From positions 1-57,884 of the forward strand of contig NZ_OBMO01000026.1 in assembly GCF_900217905.1 (NCBI RefSeq): 57,884 bases of DNA. Reading direction: 5' to 3'. Below, in pieces: positions 8,350 to 17,528 of this stretch. The translations under genes were made by a program, and so were the position numbers. The notes below the pieces were generated by a model. That model was not told where the DNA came from and made no database searches. It worked only from the letters and a program-made list of their open reading frames with translations. This stretch comes from Alloalcanivorax xenomutans (GTDB lineage Bacteria; Pseudomonadota; Gammaproteobacteria; Pseudomonadales; Alcanivoracaceae). Every line of letters begins with the position of its first letter. Position 1 is the stretch's first letter.

Positions 8350-9348
8350 TCATCGAATACGTAACGCCACCTTGCCCACGGCACGGCGCTGAACCACCTG
8401 GTCGATGGCCTCCGTCACCTGCTCGAAACGGAACAGCTCGGGCGTGGCGAGCCTTATTTTTCCTTCCGCCGCGGACTGGAACAGCCAGCGCATCATCGAC
8501 TGGATTTCATCGGAAAATTGATGACGCCGGTCTTCTTTTCCCCAACCCACGTACTCGGAAAAATTCACTCCCAGTAAACCGATGTTCTTCACCAACAACA
8601 GATTCACCGGCGCGGCGGGTATCTTGCCGCTGGCAAAACCCAGGGACAAAATGGTGCCTTCCACCGCCGTGGCCCGAATCAGCGACGCGAACACCTCGCC
8701 ACCCACCGGATCGAACACCACATCGGCGCCCCGGCCTTCCGTCAGCGACTTGACCTTCTTCACCACATCCCCGGTGGAATAATCGATCCCTTCCGAGGCA
8801 CCCACCTTCAAAGCCGCGCCCAGTTTCTCCGGTGAACTGGCCATGGCGATCACCCGGGCACCAAGCAGGGACGCCACCTGCACGGCGGCCTGCCCAAGAG
8901 CCCCGCCCGCGCCAGTGACCAAAACGGTTTTATCGGCCAGTTCGCCGGCCCGCTTCAGCGCCGTGGTCGCGGTGCCGAACGACAAGGGCAAGGCCACCGC
9001 CTGTTCCAACGGCACCGACTCCGGGACCGGGTAAACAGTGGCCCGGTCGATCACCACTTCTTCGGAAAAGGCGCCGCAATCGACAATGGCCGCTACCCGA
9101 TCCCCTACTTTCAGATCGTTAACGCCGGGGCCGCATTCGGTAATAACACCGGAGACTTCCGTGCCGGGAACAAAAGGCGGCGTCATTTTGCGCTGATAGG
9201 TCCCCGCCACCATCAGGGAGATGGCGTAACTGACGCTGGCGAAGTGCACGGCGATACGCACGCTGCCCTCCGCCAACGCCGGACTCGGCACCTCGGATAA
9301 CACCAGGTCCTGATAAGACCCGAACCGGTCACAAAGCACTGCTCGCAT
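8350..9348 (-). CDS. MDR-family NAD(P)H:quinone oxidoreductase-like enzyme
   Basis: A zinc-free medium-chain dehydrogenase/reductase, 332 residues from the ATG at 9348, chosen because AAGGAG sits 6 bases upstream; a GTG at 9372 is the alternative. It has a GroES-like N-terminal domain (P-F-V-P-G-T-E-V-S-G), then a Rossmann fold with G-A-G-G-A-L-G-Q-A-A and the D-V-V-F-D-P-V-G-G motif of the quinone oxidoreductase/enoyl reductase group. Catalytic-zinc cysteines are lacking. Lying between the CoA-transferase and TRAP genes, it may reduce an enoyl-CoA or a related intermediate; the substrate is unknown. Confidence 0.85.
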   Translation of the reverse strand: MRAVLCDRFGSYQDLVLSEVPSPALAEGSVRIAVHFASVSYAISLMVAGTYQRKMTPPFVPGTEVSGVITECGPGVNDLKVGDRVAAIVDCGAFSEEVVIDRATVYPVPESVPLEQAVALPLSFGTATTALKRAGELADKTVLVTGAGGALGQAAVQVASLLGARVIAMASSPEKLGAALKVGASEGIDYSTGDVVKKVKSLTEGRGADVVFDPVGGEVFASLIRATAVEGTILSLGFASGKIPAAPVNLLLVKNIGLLGVNFSEYVGWGKEDRRHQFSDEIQSMMRWLFQSAAEGKIRLATPELFRFEQVTEAIDQVVQRRAVGKVALRIR

Positions 9349-9368
9349 CACCTGCTCCTTATTCTTTG

Positions 9369-10559
9369 TCACGCCTGCATGCAGGCACCGGATGACAGCA
9401 AGTTGTGGATCTCCGCCTCGGCGAAGCCCGCGCCTCGCAGGGCATCCACGGTGTGTTGCCCCAAAGCCGGCGCCGGCGGCAACTCGTCCGCCGCCCTCTG
9501 CGCCCCCGGAAACGCCGGGAAAGGAAAAGCGCCGAAGTCCGGATGATCCACATCCGCCAACAAACGCAGGGCCTCCACCTGGGCATCCTCACGCAACGAC
9601 GAGTAGCTGTTCACCGGCCCGCAAAGCACGCCCGCCTGATTGAGCCGGTTGATCCAGTATTCCCGGGATTGTGTCGGGAAGATGCCCGCCAGAAGATCAT
9701 GCAAGGTATCCACGTTACGCTGGCGCGCCTCGTTATCGGCAAAACGCGGGTCGGTTGTCCATTCTTCATGGCCGAGCGCCTTTGCCAGGGCGTGGAACAT
9801 CTCATTGCGTAAACACACCACCGAAAGCTGGCCATCGGCGGCGTCGAAGTTGCCCGAGGGCACCGTCACCGGTTTTCTTTTTTCACCACCCTGCAGAAAG
9901 GACTCCACCATGGGCATGGCCTGAAAAGCCATCGAGGCGCCAAGCAGTGACAGATCCAGATGCCGGCCGACACCGGAAGCACGTTGCTCATGGATCGCCG
10001 CGGACAACGCGTAGCCGGCGTACAAACCGGTGATCATGTCCACCGCCAGCATGCCGACCCGCCGGGGAGCACCTTCGTCAGTGCCGTTCATGGCCGCCAT
10101 ACCGGTGGCGGCCTGAAGAATACTGTCCGAGCCGGCCCGCAGCGCGTGGGGCCCGCTGCGCCCGAAACCGGAGATGGAACCGAGCACAATGCCTGGATTC
10201 AGGGATTTCAGCACGTCATACCCCAGCCCGAGCTTCTCCATGACACCGGGCCGGAAGCTTTCCATCACCAGGTCCGAACAACCGACCAGGCGCTTGATTA
10301 CCTCCCGGCCCTGTTCGTTGCGGGCATCCACGCAAATGCCTTTCTTGCCCCAGTTGGCGATCACACTCAACGCACTGTGCCCGTTACGCGCCAATCCCAT
10401 TACCCGGCCCCAATCGCCCTGGGGAGGCTCTACTTTCACTACCGTGGCACCCATCATCAGAAGCATCTGCGCCGCATAGGGCCCGGCCAGTCCCTGGCTC
10501 ATATCCAGGACCCGGACCCCCTCAAACGGCTTAAACTGCGCTGTCGCTGCGTTCATCAA
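9369..10559 (-). CDS. Family III CoA-transferase (CaiB/BaiF type, cluster 1)
   Basis: A 396-residue CoA-transferase that moves CoA between organic acids through an aspartyl-CoA intermediate. The N-terminal V-R-V-L-D-M-S-Q-G-L-A-G-P-Y and G-A-T-V-V-K-V-E-P-P motifs are typical. The catalytic Asp is in G-S-D-S-I-L-Q-A-A-T-G, aligned with Asp169 of formyl-CoA transferase. F-R-P-G-V-M-E-K-L-G-L-G-Y is also conserved. It is the promoter-proximal enzyme gene after the DctP gene, with a REP-like pair between them. The acid substrate cannot be read from sequence. Confidence 0.93.
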   Translation of the reverse strand: MMNAATAQFKPFEGVRVLDMSQGLAGPYAAQMLLMMGATVVKVEPPQGDWGRVMGLARNGHSALSVIANWGKKGICVDARNEQGREVIKRLVGCSDLVMESFRPGVMEKLGLGYDVLKSLNPGIVLGSISGFGRSGPHALRAGSDSILQAATGMAAMNGTDEGAPRRVGMLAVDMITGLYAGYALSAAIHEQRASGVGRHLDLSLLGASMAFQAMPMVESFLQGGEKRKPVTVPSGNFDAADGQLSVVCLRNEMFHALAKALGHEEWTTDPRFADNEARQRNVDTLHDLLAGIFPTQSREYWINRLNQAGVLCGPVNSYSSLREDAQVEALRLLADVDHPDFGAFPFPAFPGAQRAADELPPAPALGQHTVDALRGAGFAEAEIHNLLSSGACMQA

Positions 10560-10617
10560 TCAAATAACCTGTGAAGTGAAAAAAATCCGGTGCAGTTCTC
10601 ATGGAACAAGCTACCAA

Positions 10618-10700
10618 GCCGCTGTGGCGGCCAGCCTGCTGGCGAAAGACGCCCGACAGACCCAATTCGCTTGCAGGCAAGCTCCCACAGCGGCCTTGTA
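10618..10700. repeat. REP-like palindromic pair
   Basis: GCCGCTGTGGCGGCCAGCCTGCTGGCGAA faces AATTCGCTTGCAGGCAAGCTCCCACAGCGGC between the DctP and CoA-transferase genes. Its place inside a probable operon suggests it may set different transcript levels for the binding protein and the downstream genes. Confidence 0.85.
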
Positions 10701-10733
10701 GCAACCATTAGAGCCCTGAACCGGCACGGTCCA

Positions 10734-11855
10734 TCAAAACGCCTTGTCGTAGATTTCGGTTTTCAACAACTCGGCGTACTGTTGCTCGGTGAGTTGCTTG
10801 CCTTCGAGCAGCTTTTCCCACTTCTCCAGATTCCTGATGAAACTCTCGACAATCTTTTCCGGATTCTCGACACCACGCTCGGCGGCATTTTTAGCCGATT
10901 GCTCGATCTGGGACTGCATGAATGCCTCCCGACGCTGTTTGAGCGCATCGGACACTTCAACGAAGTTGATACCCTGTTCCCGCGCCAGCTTTCGTACATC
11001 CTGTTCTTCCTGCTGATACGCGTACAAAGTACGCGCGAGCCCTACCGGCGCCGCATCGATTAATGCCCGGCGCCCTTTCTCATCCAGATCCTCCCAGACG
11101 GATTCGCGCACGTTCAGCAATGAGCCGCCAAGAAAGGCGCCCATGGGCAGCTCGACGACGCTGTTGGCCACTTCCATCAACGACAGGGACTTCAACCAGC
11201 TGGTGGCGCCGATGACACAGTCCAGTTGGCTGCGTTCCATGGCCTCGTAGGATTCGCTGTTGGGAATGTTGACCGGAATGCCCTCGATGCCCGACACCCA
11301 GCGGCCGATCTCTTCACCAGCCACGCGCATGCGTTTGCCTTCGGCCTCGAAGCCATCATCGAACCGGTCCTTGCACATGGCCTGGTAAGGCGGCGTGGCG
11401 TAACTGGCAAGAAAACGCACGCCGTGCTCCTTGTACTCCTCAAGGCATTGCGGGCAGTCGTTGAGAATGGTGTCCACCGACGCGGCGGACGCAGCCAGCG
11501 AGTCCTGATCCCAGAACGACAAATCACTGATGATCATGTTCGCCGGCACGGAAGTAGGGAAATAAACGGTCACCAGGAAACCGCCATCGATCATGCCGTC
11601 GCTCACCGCCGACAGCATCTCCTTGCCCGAGGCCGCCGCCCCGGAAGGAAAGAATTTGAAGGCGACATCGCCACCGGACTGTTCCTTCGCCGCCTCCATG
11701 AAGGCATTAATCCCTTCACTGGTGGGATGATGCGGCGGCAGATAACTTGCATAGGTAAGATCTCGCGCGGATGCCAGCGCCGGCATCAGGGACGCCACGA
11801 CGGCCAGGCCGCCGAGTAACACGGATATCAATGGGTTGCTGTTGTTGTTAGCCAT
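10734..11855 (-). CDS. dctP: TRAP transporter solute-binding protein, DctP family (cluster 1)
   Basis: A periplasmic receptor of 373 residues with a long signal peptide (about residues 1-30, ending in A-L-A-S-A). The mature part starts R-D-L-T-Y-A-S-Y-L-P-P-H-H-P. The conserved TRAP receptor arginine is probably in G-K-R-M-R-V-A-G. It has an unusual C-P-Q-C pair (about residue 132) plus further single cysteines, a pattern shared with the second DctP in this window. The distal end is a charged helical tail rich in Lys and Glu. It is the first gene after the divergent promoter shared with the IclR regulator. Confidence 0.92.
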   Translation of the reverse strand: MANNNSNPLISVLLGGLAVVASLMPALASARDLTYASYLPPHHPTSEGINAFMEAAKEQSGGDVAFKFFPSGAAASGKEMLSAVSDGMIDGGFLVTVYFPTSVPANMIISDLSFWDQDSLAASAASVDTILNDCPQCLEEYKEHGVRFLASYATPPYQAMCKDRFDDGFEAEGKRMRVAGEEIGRWVSGIEGIPVNIPNSESYEAMERSQLDCVIGATSWLKSLSLMEVANSVVELPMGAFLGGSLLNVRESVWEDLDEKGRRALIDAAPVGLARTLYAYQQEEQDVRKLAREQGINFVEVSDALKQRREAFMQSQIEQSAKNAAERGVENPEKIVESFIRNLEKWEKLLEGKQLTEQQYAELLKTEIYDKAF

Positions 11856-11926
11856 GAAACTCTCTCCGGGCTCTCTCGGAGCCTTCTCCGAGTTTAGGGT
11901 TGTCTTCCAACCCTATTTTGATTATT

Positions 11927-11961
11927 GTTCGCTATGCGCACATTGTGTTCTCTAAAAGAAC
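11927..11961. promoter_or_regulatory. Putative PcaR/PobR-type operator in the dctP-iclR divergent gap
   Basis: GTTCGCTATGCGCACA (11927-11942) matches 13 of 16 positions of the PcaR site that I recall from Pseudomonas, GTTCGATAATCGCACA. A second palindrome, GTTC-N7-GAAC, follows at 11947-11961. A separate 7-bp inverted repeat (AGGGTTG/CAACCCT) lies around 11895-11913. All sit between the divergent binding-protein and regulator genes. Confidence 0.5.
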
Positions 11962-12022
11962 GCCAACACGATAAGACCAACCTTTCGTTAATGTCAAAAC
12001 GTCTTTGCACGGAGTGGTACGG

Positions 12023-12805
12023 ATGGCGGAACACGGAGAACGGGATGGCTCCCTGCTGGTCAGCGGATTCATGCGGGGTTTGAAGGTGATCACCACCTTC
12101 GGTGAAGGGGCCGCCAGGCAGTCCTTATCCGATGTCGCCCGGCGAGCCGACATCTCCCGGGCCAGCGCCAGACGCCTGCTGCACACCCTCACCGCCCTGG
12201 GCTACGCCAACACCGACGGCAAGCAGTTCTGGCTCACCCCCCGCATGCTGAACCTGGGTTTCTCCTATCTCTCCTCAATGGAGATCTGGTCCTTCGCCCA
12301 GAGTTACATGGAAGAACTGGTGCAAACCGTTCAGGAATCCTGCTCCATCGCGGTACTGGAAGGCTATGACATCTACTATGTGATGCGGGTCCCCACCCGC
12401 AAACTGCTCAAAAGCACCCTCAACGTGGGCAGCACACTGCCCGCGCACGTAGTCTCTCTGGGGCGGATCCAACTGGCCGACTTGCCCCCCGAAGAACTCG
12501 ACCACTACCTCAACAACCTGGAACTCACTCCCTACACCCGCTTCACCATCACCGACAAAGCAGAACTCAAGCGAGCGATCCAGGAAGACGGCGCCAAGGG
12601 CTGGTCCATCGTTGACCGGGAACTGGAGGAGGGTATGTTCGGCATCTCCGTGCCGATCAAGAACAGGGAAAACAAAACCATCGCCGCGATCAACCTCACT
12701 TTGGCGCCGAGTAAGGCCAATGAGGAGGGTATGATTGAGCGGTTACTGCCTGAGCTTCAGAAGACGGCGGAGAAGATTAATGGGGAGTTGCGGCACGGCG
12801 GTTGA
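12023..12805 (+). CDS. IclR-family transcriptional regulator (PcaR/PobR-type)
   Basis: A 260-residue regulator. The N-terminal winged helix (residues about 12-75) contains L-S-D-V-A-R-R-A-D-I-S-R-A-S-A-R-R, and the L-T-P-R-M-L-N-L-G-F-S-Y-L-S-S linker is typical of the PcaR/PcaU/PobR branch, which controls aromatic-acid catabolism. The C-terminal effector domain includes V-D-R-E-L-E-E-G and S-V-P-I. The ATG at 12023 has GGAG 8 bases upstream; a TTG at 12005 is less likely. It is divergent from the TRAP/CoA-transferase genes and is their likely regulator. Confidence 0.92.
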   Translation: MAEHGERDGSLLVSGFMRGLKVITTFGEGAARQSLSDVARRADISRASARRLLHTLTALGYANTDGKQFWLTPRMLNLGFSYLSSMEIWSFAQSYMEELVQTVQESCSIAVLEGYDIYYVMRVPTRKLLKSTLNVGSTLPAHVVSLGRIQLADLPPEELDHYLNNLELTPYTRFTITDKAELKRAIQEDGAKGWSIVDRELEEGMFGISVPIKNRENKTIAAINLTLAPSKANEEGMIERLLPELQKTAEKINGELRHGG

Positions 12806-12826
12806 CCAGTCCGCCGCGCCTCAGTT

Positions 12827-14716
12827 TCAACAGCCTTCCGGACCACAGTATTGCAGCAGTTTGACTGCGGGCTGTTCCGCGGCGATGACGTGCACCGTCG
12901 CGGTTCCCAGGTTGACACCCAACGCCTCCAGCAGTGGCCCCAGAAGATAGTCCGACAGCGGCACCAGTAAACCGTCCAGCACCGGTGTAATTACATCGAC
13001 AAGGCCATTCAGAAGCCCATCCAGAGGAATACAGGCAACACTGGCATGATCCACACTAATACCATCAAGCAGGTTGGTAACACTTTTTCTCAGTACCGAA
13101 CCTGTGTCGCCTGACACCTCTTCGGAGGTCGCCTCAAAAGCATCAAGTGGCAAGTCATCGAAATACAACATGCTTGTCGGCACCGCCTCGCCAGTAACCG
13201 GCGTCGAGCTTATGCGGACATCCACCAACCCTTTCCCGCATGCTTTAACTGGTGGGTAGCAGCAGTCCCCGTACTTAGTTCCCAGCAGCCCAGTGTACTT
13301 GTGTGTCCAGGTCACGCCTTCCCGATATACCGGACAAAAGGCCTTGGCAATAGCCGGGAAACAGACGCCCTCGGGCTCTTCGTCCGCCACCAGGACACCC
13401 ACTTCAATGCCGTCGTACTTACCATCGTGGATGGTTTCCAGGGACAGTACCGACCGCTCCACTTCGAAGTCGAAGTTTACCGTATTAACCGACCCGGCGG
13501 CACAATCCGCCCCAACCAATCGTGCCGTGGTGGCCCCCGTCCGAAGTTCCAGCGGAACAGAGAGCTTCAAGCCACTGAATTCCGCGGCGCCGATGTTCAT
13601 GTATAGCACCAGACGCAAAATAATATCCGCGCCCACCAGCGACCCTATCCATTCCGTGCCGTTGTCGCCCTGGACCATTCTTGCTGGCGCGATAATGGGC
13701 TTGGGGGTGTTCTCAAGCTCGATCTCAAGCTTTACTTCCAGGTTCTCATCCAAACCCAGAGGCCCCAGAAGCCCTTCCAGATCCACCTCGATCACACCAT
13801 TGAACGGAGGCCGGTTAGCCAGGTCCAGCACGATGCCGCTAAGCGCCTCAAGAAGGGGGATTTTTGCACCCGCATCCACGGCACCATTGCCAAGCACACC
13901 AACAACATCCTCTAATTTGATATTGGTATGGATACCCGGGGCGGCGATGATCTCATCCAACATGGCCAGAGTATCGGACGTAAGCCCATCAACACTTTTC
14001 AGCGCCCCAACAACAACATGGGCGGGAATATCCGATCCAAGAATCTCACCAAGCCCCAGATCACCAAGCACCGGCATTTCGGTGGTGAGATGGTGAAGCA
14101 AGCTCTCAAGATCAATGACGGTATGCGCCAGCTGTTCCAATGACAGCGCTTTCAGCGTCAACTGGCTATCACCAAGGACGTACCGGAATATCGGCTCCAG
14201 AAGCGGCGATTTGGCGGTGGAAAGTTCCGCGGTGAACGATTCCGTATAGAAAGTGGCGTACACTTCTTTCTGAGCTGCCGCTGAAGCGGTCAGAGTTACT
14301 GATCCGAGCACGGATTCAGGAAGAAGTCTGCTTATTGGCTCTACCCGTTTTATTTCAACCGCGACACCGTTCGTCATCAGAAAGTTATCGGCGGGTTCGA
14401 AGCTCAGAACTTTTCCATCCCGGGCGGTGATGATTCCCTCCTGAACAGAAATGCTCTGGGTTTTTCCATCAAGCCCTTGGGCATCAGCCTGTAACAGCAT
14501 CGCTGCTCGAGCCCGGCTGACCATCTCCTCTGCGGCATCGCCCCCACACGTGTTTGCCTTACCTACCGCGGCTGTGGCGGCGAGATTCGCCTGCGCCTGA
14601 AGGTCTTTCCTCAGAGAGAACAACCTTGCGCCGTCGAGAGCCAAGGTCGATAGAATCAGAATTACGATAACCAAAAGCGGGGTAACGACGCTCAAGGCGC
14701 CGGCCTGACGTTTCAT
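12827..14716 (-). CDS. Large TadG-like Tad pilus protein, copy 1
   Basis: A 629-residue protein with a TadG-like start: M-K-R-Q-A-G-A-L-S-V-V-T-P followed by one hydrophobic segment (residues about 10-30) and A-L-D-G-A-R-L. This is the Tad (PF13400-type) N-terminal anchor of a minor pilin-like or envelope protein. The rest is a long extracytoplasmic region with repeated hydrophobic L-L-x-G-L-L patterns, several cysteines and a C-terminal C-G-P-E-G-C. I see no von Willebrand A metal site (D-x-S-x-S), which many TadG proteins have. It is last in the Tad operon and a paralogue of the next gene upstream. It may act as a tip or cell-surface anchor. Confidence 0.75.
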   Translation of the reverse strand: MKRQAGALSVVTPLLVIVILILSTLALDGARLFSLRKDLQAQANLAATAAVGKANTCGGDAAEEMVSRARAAMLLQADAQGLDGKTQSISVQEGIITARDGKVLSFEPADNFLMTNGVAVEIKRVEPISRLLPESVLGSVTLTASAAAQKEVYATFYTESFTAELSTAKSPLLEPIFRYVLGDSQLTLKALSLEQLAHTVIDLESLLHHLTTEMPVLGDLGLGEILGSDIPAHVVVGALKSVDGLTSDTLAMLDEIIAAPGIHTNIKLEDVVGVLGNGAVDAGAKIPLLEALSGIVLDLANRPPFNGVIEVDLEGLLGPLGLDENLEVKLEIELENTPKPIIAPARMVQGDNGTEWIGSLVGADIILRLVLYMNIGAAEFSGLKLSVPLELRTGATTARLVGADCAAGSVNTVNFDFEVERSVLSLETIHDGKYDGIEVGVLVADEEPEGVCFPAIAKAFCPVYREGVTWTHKYTGLLGTKYGDCCYPPVKACGKGLVDVRISSTPVTGEAVPTSMLYFDDLPLDAFEATSEEVSGDTGSVLRKSVTNLLDGISVDHASVACIPLDGLLNGLVDVITPVLDGLLVPLSDYLLGPLLEALGVNLGTATVHVIAAEQPAVKLLQYCGPEGC

Positions 14717-14762
14717 ACTGCGAACTCACAACCCAAAGTAAATCAATCGATGACCAATGTGA

Positions 14763-16511
14763 TCACTGAATTAAATCGCACGCCCCAGTGCCACAATCCA
14801 ACAACGTCACGGCGCCCTGATCCGCGCTTGTTACGCTTACCGTCATGCCTCCGAGGTGAAGCCCCAGAGCATTCAGGAGCGGCTCAAGAATCATGGTCAG
14901 AATGTTACCTACCAGATCAATTACACCGGATTTAAGCAGCTCGTCCACTGCACCGGTTACGACACCAAGAATAGGCTCGAGGAGATCACTAAGAAGGCAA
15001 CCCAGGCCTAAAAGGCCACAGTCCTTGGGTGGCGGCACTGTAACCTTCAAAATATCGAAGTCCCCGCTACTGAGGTGCAAGTCCGTGCCTCCCCCCACTG
15101 TCACACTGTTTGCCTGCCTCTCATAAAGGTCATAATCAAGCGTTCTGATCGAGTTGACGGCGGAACCAACTTTCAGCTCCTCAATAGTCGCCTCAATAAC
15201 GATACTGGCCAAAATATCCTTCAAGGCGGGCAGCAACTCAGCGCTAATGCCTTTAACTTCCAAGCTGCCGGACGGTGTAATCACCCCTGTCGAGACGGTG
15301 GCCACTTTGGGCTGCATGTTCAACGTAAAAAGAACGTTATTACTTGCGCCGGATGCACAATCCGCATATTCAAGAAAACCAGATCCCCCTCCCGTCTCAA
15401 CCGCCAGGGGAACCTCCACTTTAGCAATACCAAGAAGATCTGCCTCAACCAGAAGAGCAAGCGTTATATCGGCAGCCTCAAACTCCACCAGTGGCATGCC
15501 TTGAGCATCCGTTCGCGCCGGCCCCACCACCACCGTTGGCGGCTTATCCACTACCAGCGACAAGTCGGCACTGGCTATACCAAGCACGTTGATATTGGCA
15601 TCAACAGGAATTGAAGTGACGCCATCAAGAAGATTCAGAGCCAGCGCCACAACGGTGTCATACACGGGAACAGGGGTCTGATCTGGATACTGCACATCCG
15701 TTATCAGCTTAATAACCTGATCCAGCCTCACATTGGTGTCCACGAGGCCCGCATCCGACAACATATCCTGAACGACGGCAGCCGCATCACTGGCAGGATC
15801 CAAACCTGCCAAAATCCCCTGAAGGATATCATCAGCACCGACAAGATCATCCACCGCCCTCAAACCACCGGCCACGCCGATGGACTCCAGGAAGCCACCA
15901 AGCGCAAATGTGGTTCCCGCCAGGCTCTCAATACTGGTGGCGTCCAGAGTAAAATCAGATACGCCCAGCAAGCCCCCCAGTACCGTGCCCAACAACCCGG
16001 CGTTACCGCCCGGACCACCGACAACCGCCGTTGACCCAGCGGCGCTCACCGTTGCGATAACTTCTTTCTTCGCCACCGCGACACGCTTCAGATCAACGTC
16101 ACCCAGCAACCCCGGAATCAGTCGGGATATGGGTGTATCCGGGAGAGAATACTCGACTCGCACGGCATTGCTCTCGCTGACGAGGCTGTCGACCTGGCGA
16201 AAGCCCAGCGTGTTATCGGCACCTCGTTCAACAACCCCCGGCTGAACCACAAGCACGCCGCCAAGCTCGCCCATACCGTGTTCATCAGCAACTGCCTTGG
16301 CCACCGCCTCGATACTGGTTGAGCTCACTTCTCCGCCGTAGCATGCCTGAGCAGCATCAGCGGCCGCCGTGGCAGCGACGTTGGCGATGCTCTGCATTTG
16401 CGAACGTACGGAATAAAGGCGTGCGCCGTCCAACGCCAACGCGGAAAACAGAACTATCAAGATGATAATCAACGGCGTGATAACCGTGAGTGCTCCACGC
16501 TGACGTTTCAT
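14763..16511 (-). CDS. Large TadG-like Tad pilus protein, copy 2
   Basis: 582 residues from the ATG at 16511 (GGAGAG 7 bases upstream). It has the same architecture as the downstream copy: M-K-R-Q-R-G-A-L-T-V-I-T-P, one membrane segment, A-L-D-G-A-R-L-Y, then a long secreted region. The two share landmarks such as A-D-C-A-x-G-x-x-N and a closing segment in which an L-L-x-A-L-G-x-x-L-G motif precedes a terminal pair of cysteines (C-G-T-G-A-C here). This points to tandem duplication followed by strong divergence. No vWA metal-binding motif is visible. It starts one base after the DUF3613-like gene ends. Confidence 0.75.
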   Translation of the reverse strand: MKRQRGALTVITPLIIILIVLFSALALDGARLYSVRSQMQSIANVAATAAADAAQACYGGEVSSTSIEAVAKAVADEHGMGELGGVLVVQPGVVERGADNTLGFRQVDSLVSESNAVRVEYSLPDTPISRLIPGLLGDVDLKRVAVAKKEVIATVSAAGSTAVVGGPGGNAGLLGTVLGGLLGVSDFTLDATSIESLAGTTFALGGFLESIGVAGGLRAVDDLVGADDILQGILAGLDPASDAAAVVQDMLSDAGLVDTNVRLDQVIKLITDVQYPDQTPVPVYDTVVALALNLLDGVTSIPVDANINVLGIASADLSLVVDKPPTVVVGPARTDAQGMPLVEFEAADITLALLVEADLLGIAKVEVPLAVETGGGSGFLEYADCASGASNNVLFTLNMQPKVATVSTGVITPSGSLEVKGISAELLPALKDILASIVIEATIEELKVGSAVNSIRTLDYDLYERQANSVTVGGGTDLHLSSGDFDILKVTVPPPKDCGLLGLGCLLSDLLEPILGVVTGAVDELLKSGVIDLVGNILTMILEPLLNALGLHLGGMTVSVTSADQGAVTLLDCGTGACDLIQ

Positions 16512-16512
16512 G

Positions 16513-16797
16513 TCAATTCTCTCCGCGAGTTTGCTCTCCAAAGCTGTCAGGGATGGGGTGCCGGAAAGACTCGGCCAACCGGCGTTGTGAATCCACATAG
16601 ACCGGGGCGGCTATTTCGCTACTTTCCGCACCACCGCTACGGGCCTGTTCGTTCAACATTGAGCGCGTATACGTCCTGGAGGATTGGCCCTGGAGATCAC
16701 CACTCATACCAGAAGGATAGTGTTTACCTTCAGGACTGACACCGTCCGCACCAGCTAGCGCGGGCACCAGGATCAGAGACGCCAAAATCAGTTTCAT
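16513..16797 (-). CDS. Small periplasmic Tad-locus protein (DUF3613-like)
   Basis: A 94-residue protein with a short signal peptide (M-K-L-I-L-A-S-L-I-L-V-P-A-L-A-G-A). The C-terminal P-V-Y-V-D-S-Q-R-R-L-A-E-S-F-R-H-P-I-P segment matches the DUF3613 proteins that accompany Pseudomonas-type Tad loci. It lies 4 bases after tadD and one base before the second TadG-like gene, so it is clearly within the operon. Its function is unknown; the family call is from memory of the motif. Confidence 0.65.
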   Translation of the reverse strand: MKLILASLILVPALAGADGVSPEGKHYPSGMSGDLQGQSSRTYTRSMLNEQARSGGAESSEIAAPVYVDSQRRLAESFRHPIPDSFGEQTRGEN

Positions 16798-16801
16798 ATC
16801 T

Positions 16802-17503
16802 TTACCTCACAAAGTGACCGGCCAGCTGTTTCGCATAGGCCAACTCGTCCGCATTGAAATCGTATTCCTTCTTCATCCAGCGCAGGCCGTCTTCGTCATC
16901 CGTCAACAGGAAAGCGACCGCCAGATTTTGCCGCACCGGGCCTTGCCCGTTCGCCAGTTCCATGGCGGTTCTCAACTCATAAGCCGCTTCTTTATAGTGC
17001 CCCACCAACATCAACACATATCCGTAATCATTACGGACCTGGGAGGATGCCGGGGCCCTCTCCCGCGCCACTTTCAGGTGATCGAGCGAAGCCAGAACAT
17101 CATCTTTCTTCAGAAGCACCATGCCGAGACCATGGTGACTCTCCCCTGTGCCGCACTTATCAACCAGCACTTCAAAGATGGCTTGAGCATCATCAAGCTG
17201 CCCGGTGGCCGCCTTGAGCTGACCGTACCGGAGCCAATGCTCCACGGTACTCAGAGGCTGATCCTCGATTTTCGCCAAGGCCGCGTGATCACGGTCCCGT
17301 GACATCAGAGAGTCGATCATCTCAATCTGAACCTGTTGCTCCGGCTGCACCACTTCGTTACAGCTGATCCGATCCAAATCAACCCGGTCCGACGCCGTGA
17401 CGGGTTTTGATACCGGCTTGCTGGCGCACCCCGCGGCAAGTAATGCTACCGCCGCGATCCCCACCGCTTTATGCATCCCTTCTTTCCATCTGCTGTTACA
17501 CAT
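16802..17503 (-). CDS. tadD: TadD-like tetratricopeptide lipoprotein
   Basis: A 233-residue pilotin-like component of the Tad secretion machine. There is a lipobox L-L-A-A-G-C near residue 26 after a hydrophobic signal. About three or four TPR-like helical pairs follow (for example L-R-Y-G-Q-L-K-A-A-T-G-Q-L-D-D-A and N-D-Y-G-Y-V-L-M-L-V-G-H-Y-K-E-A-A). A second ATG at 17476 could be the start. TadD proteins help localise or assemble the RcpA secretin. It lies 25 bases after tadC. Confidence 0.88.
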   Translation of the reverse strand: MCNSRWKEGMHKAVGIAAVALLAAGCASKPVSKPVTASDRVDLDRISCNEVVQPEQQVQIEMIDSLMSRDRDHAALAKIEDQPLSTVEHWLRYGQLKAATGQLDDAQAIFEVLVDKCGTGESHHGLGMVLLKKDDVLASLDHLKVARERAPASSQVRNDYGYVLMLVGHYKEAAYELRTAMELANGQGPVRQNLAVAFLLTDDEDGLRWMKKEYDFNADELAYAKQLAGHFVR

Positions 17504-17528
17504 TGCAGTTTCTCTCTTTATATTTCGG

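Noticed and set aside
13293-14096. Ser/Thr/Pro-rich 267-codon plus-strand frame
   Set aside because: It is antisense to the TadG-like gene and has no ribosome-binding site or recognisable domain.
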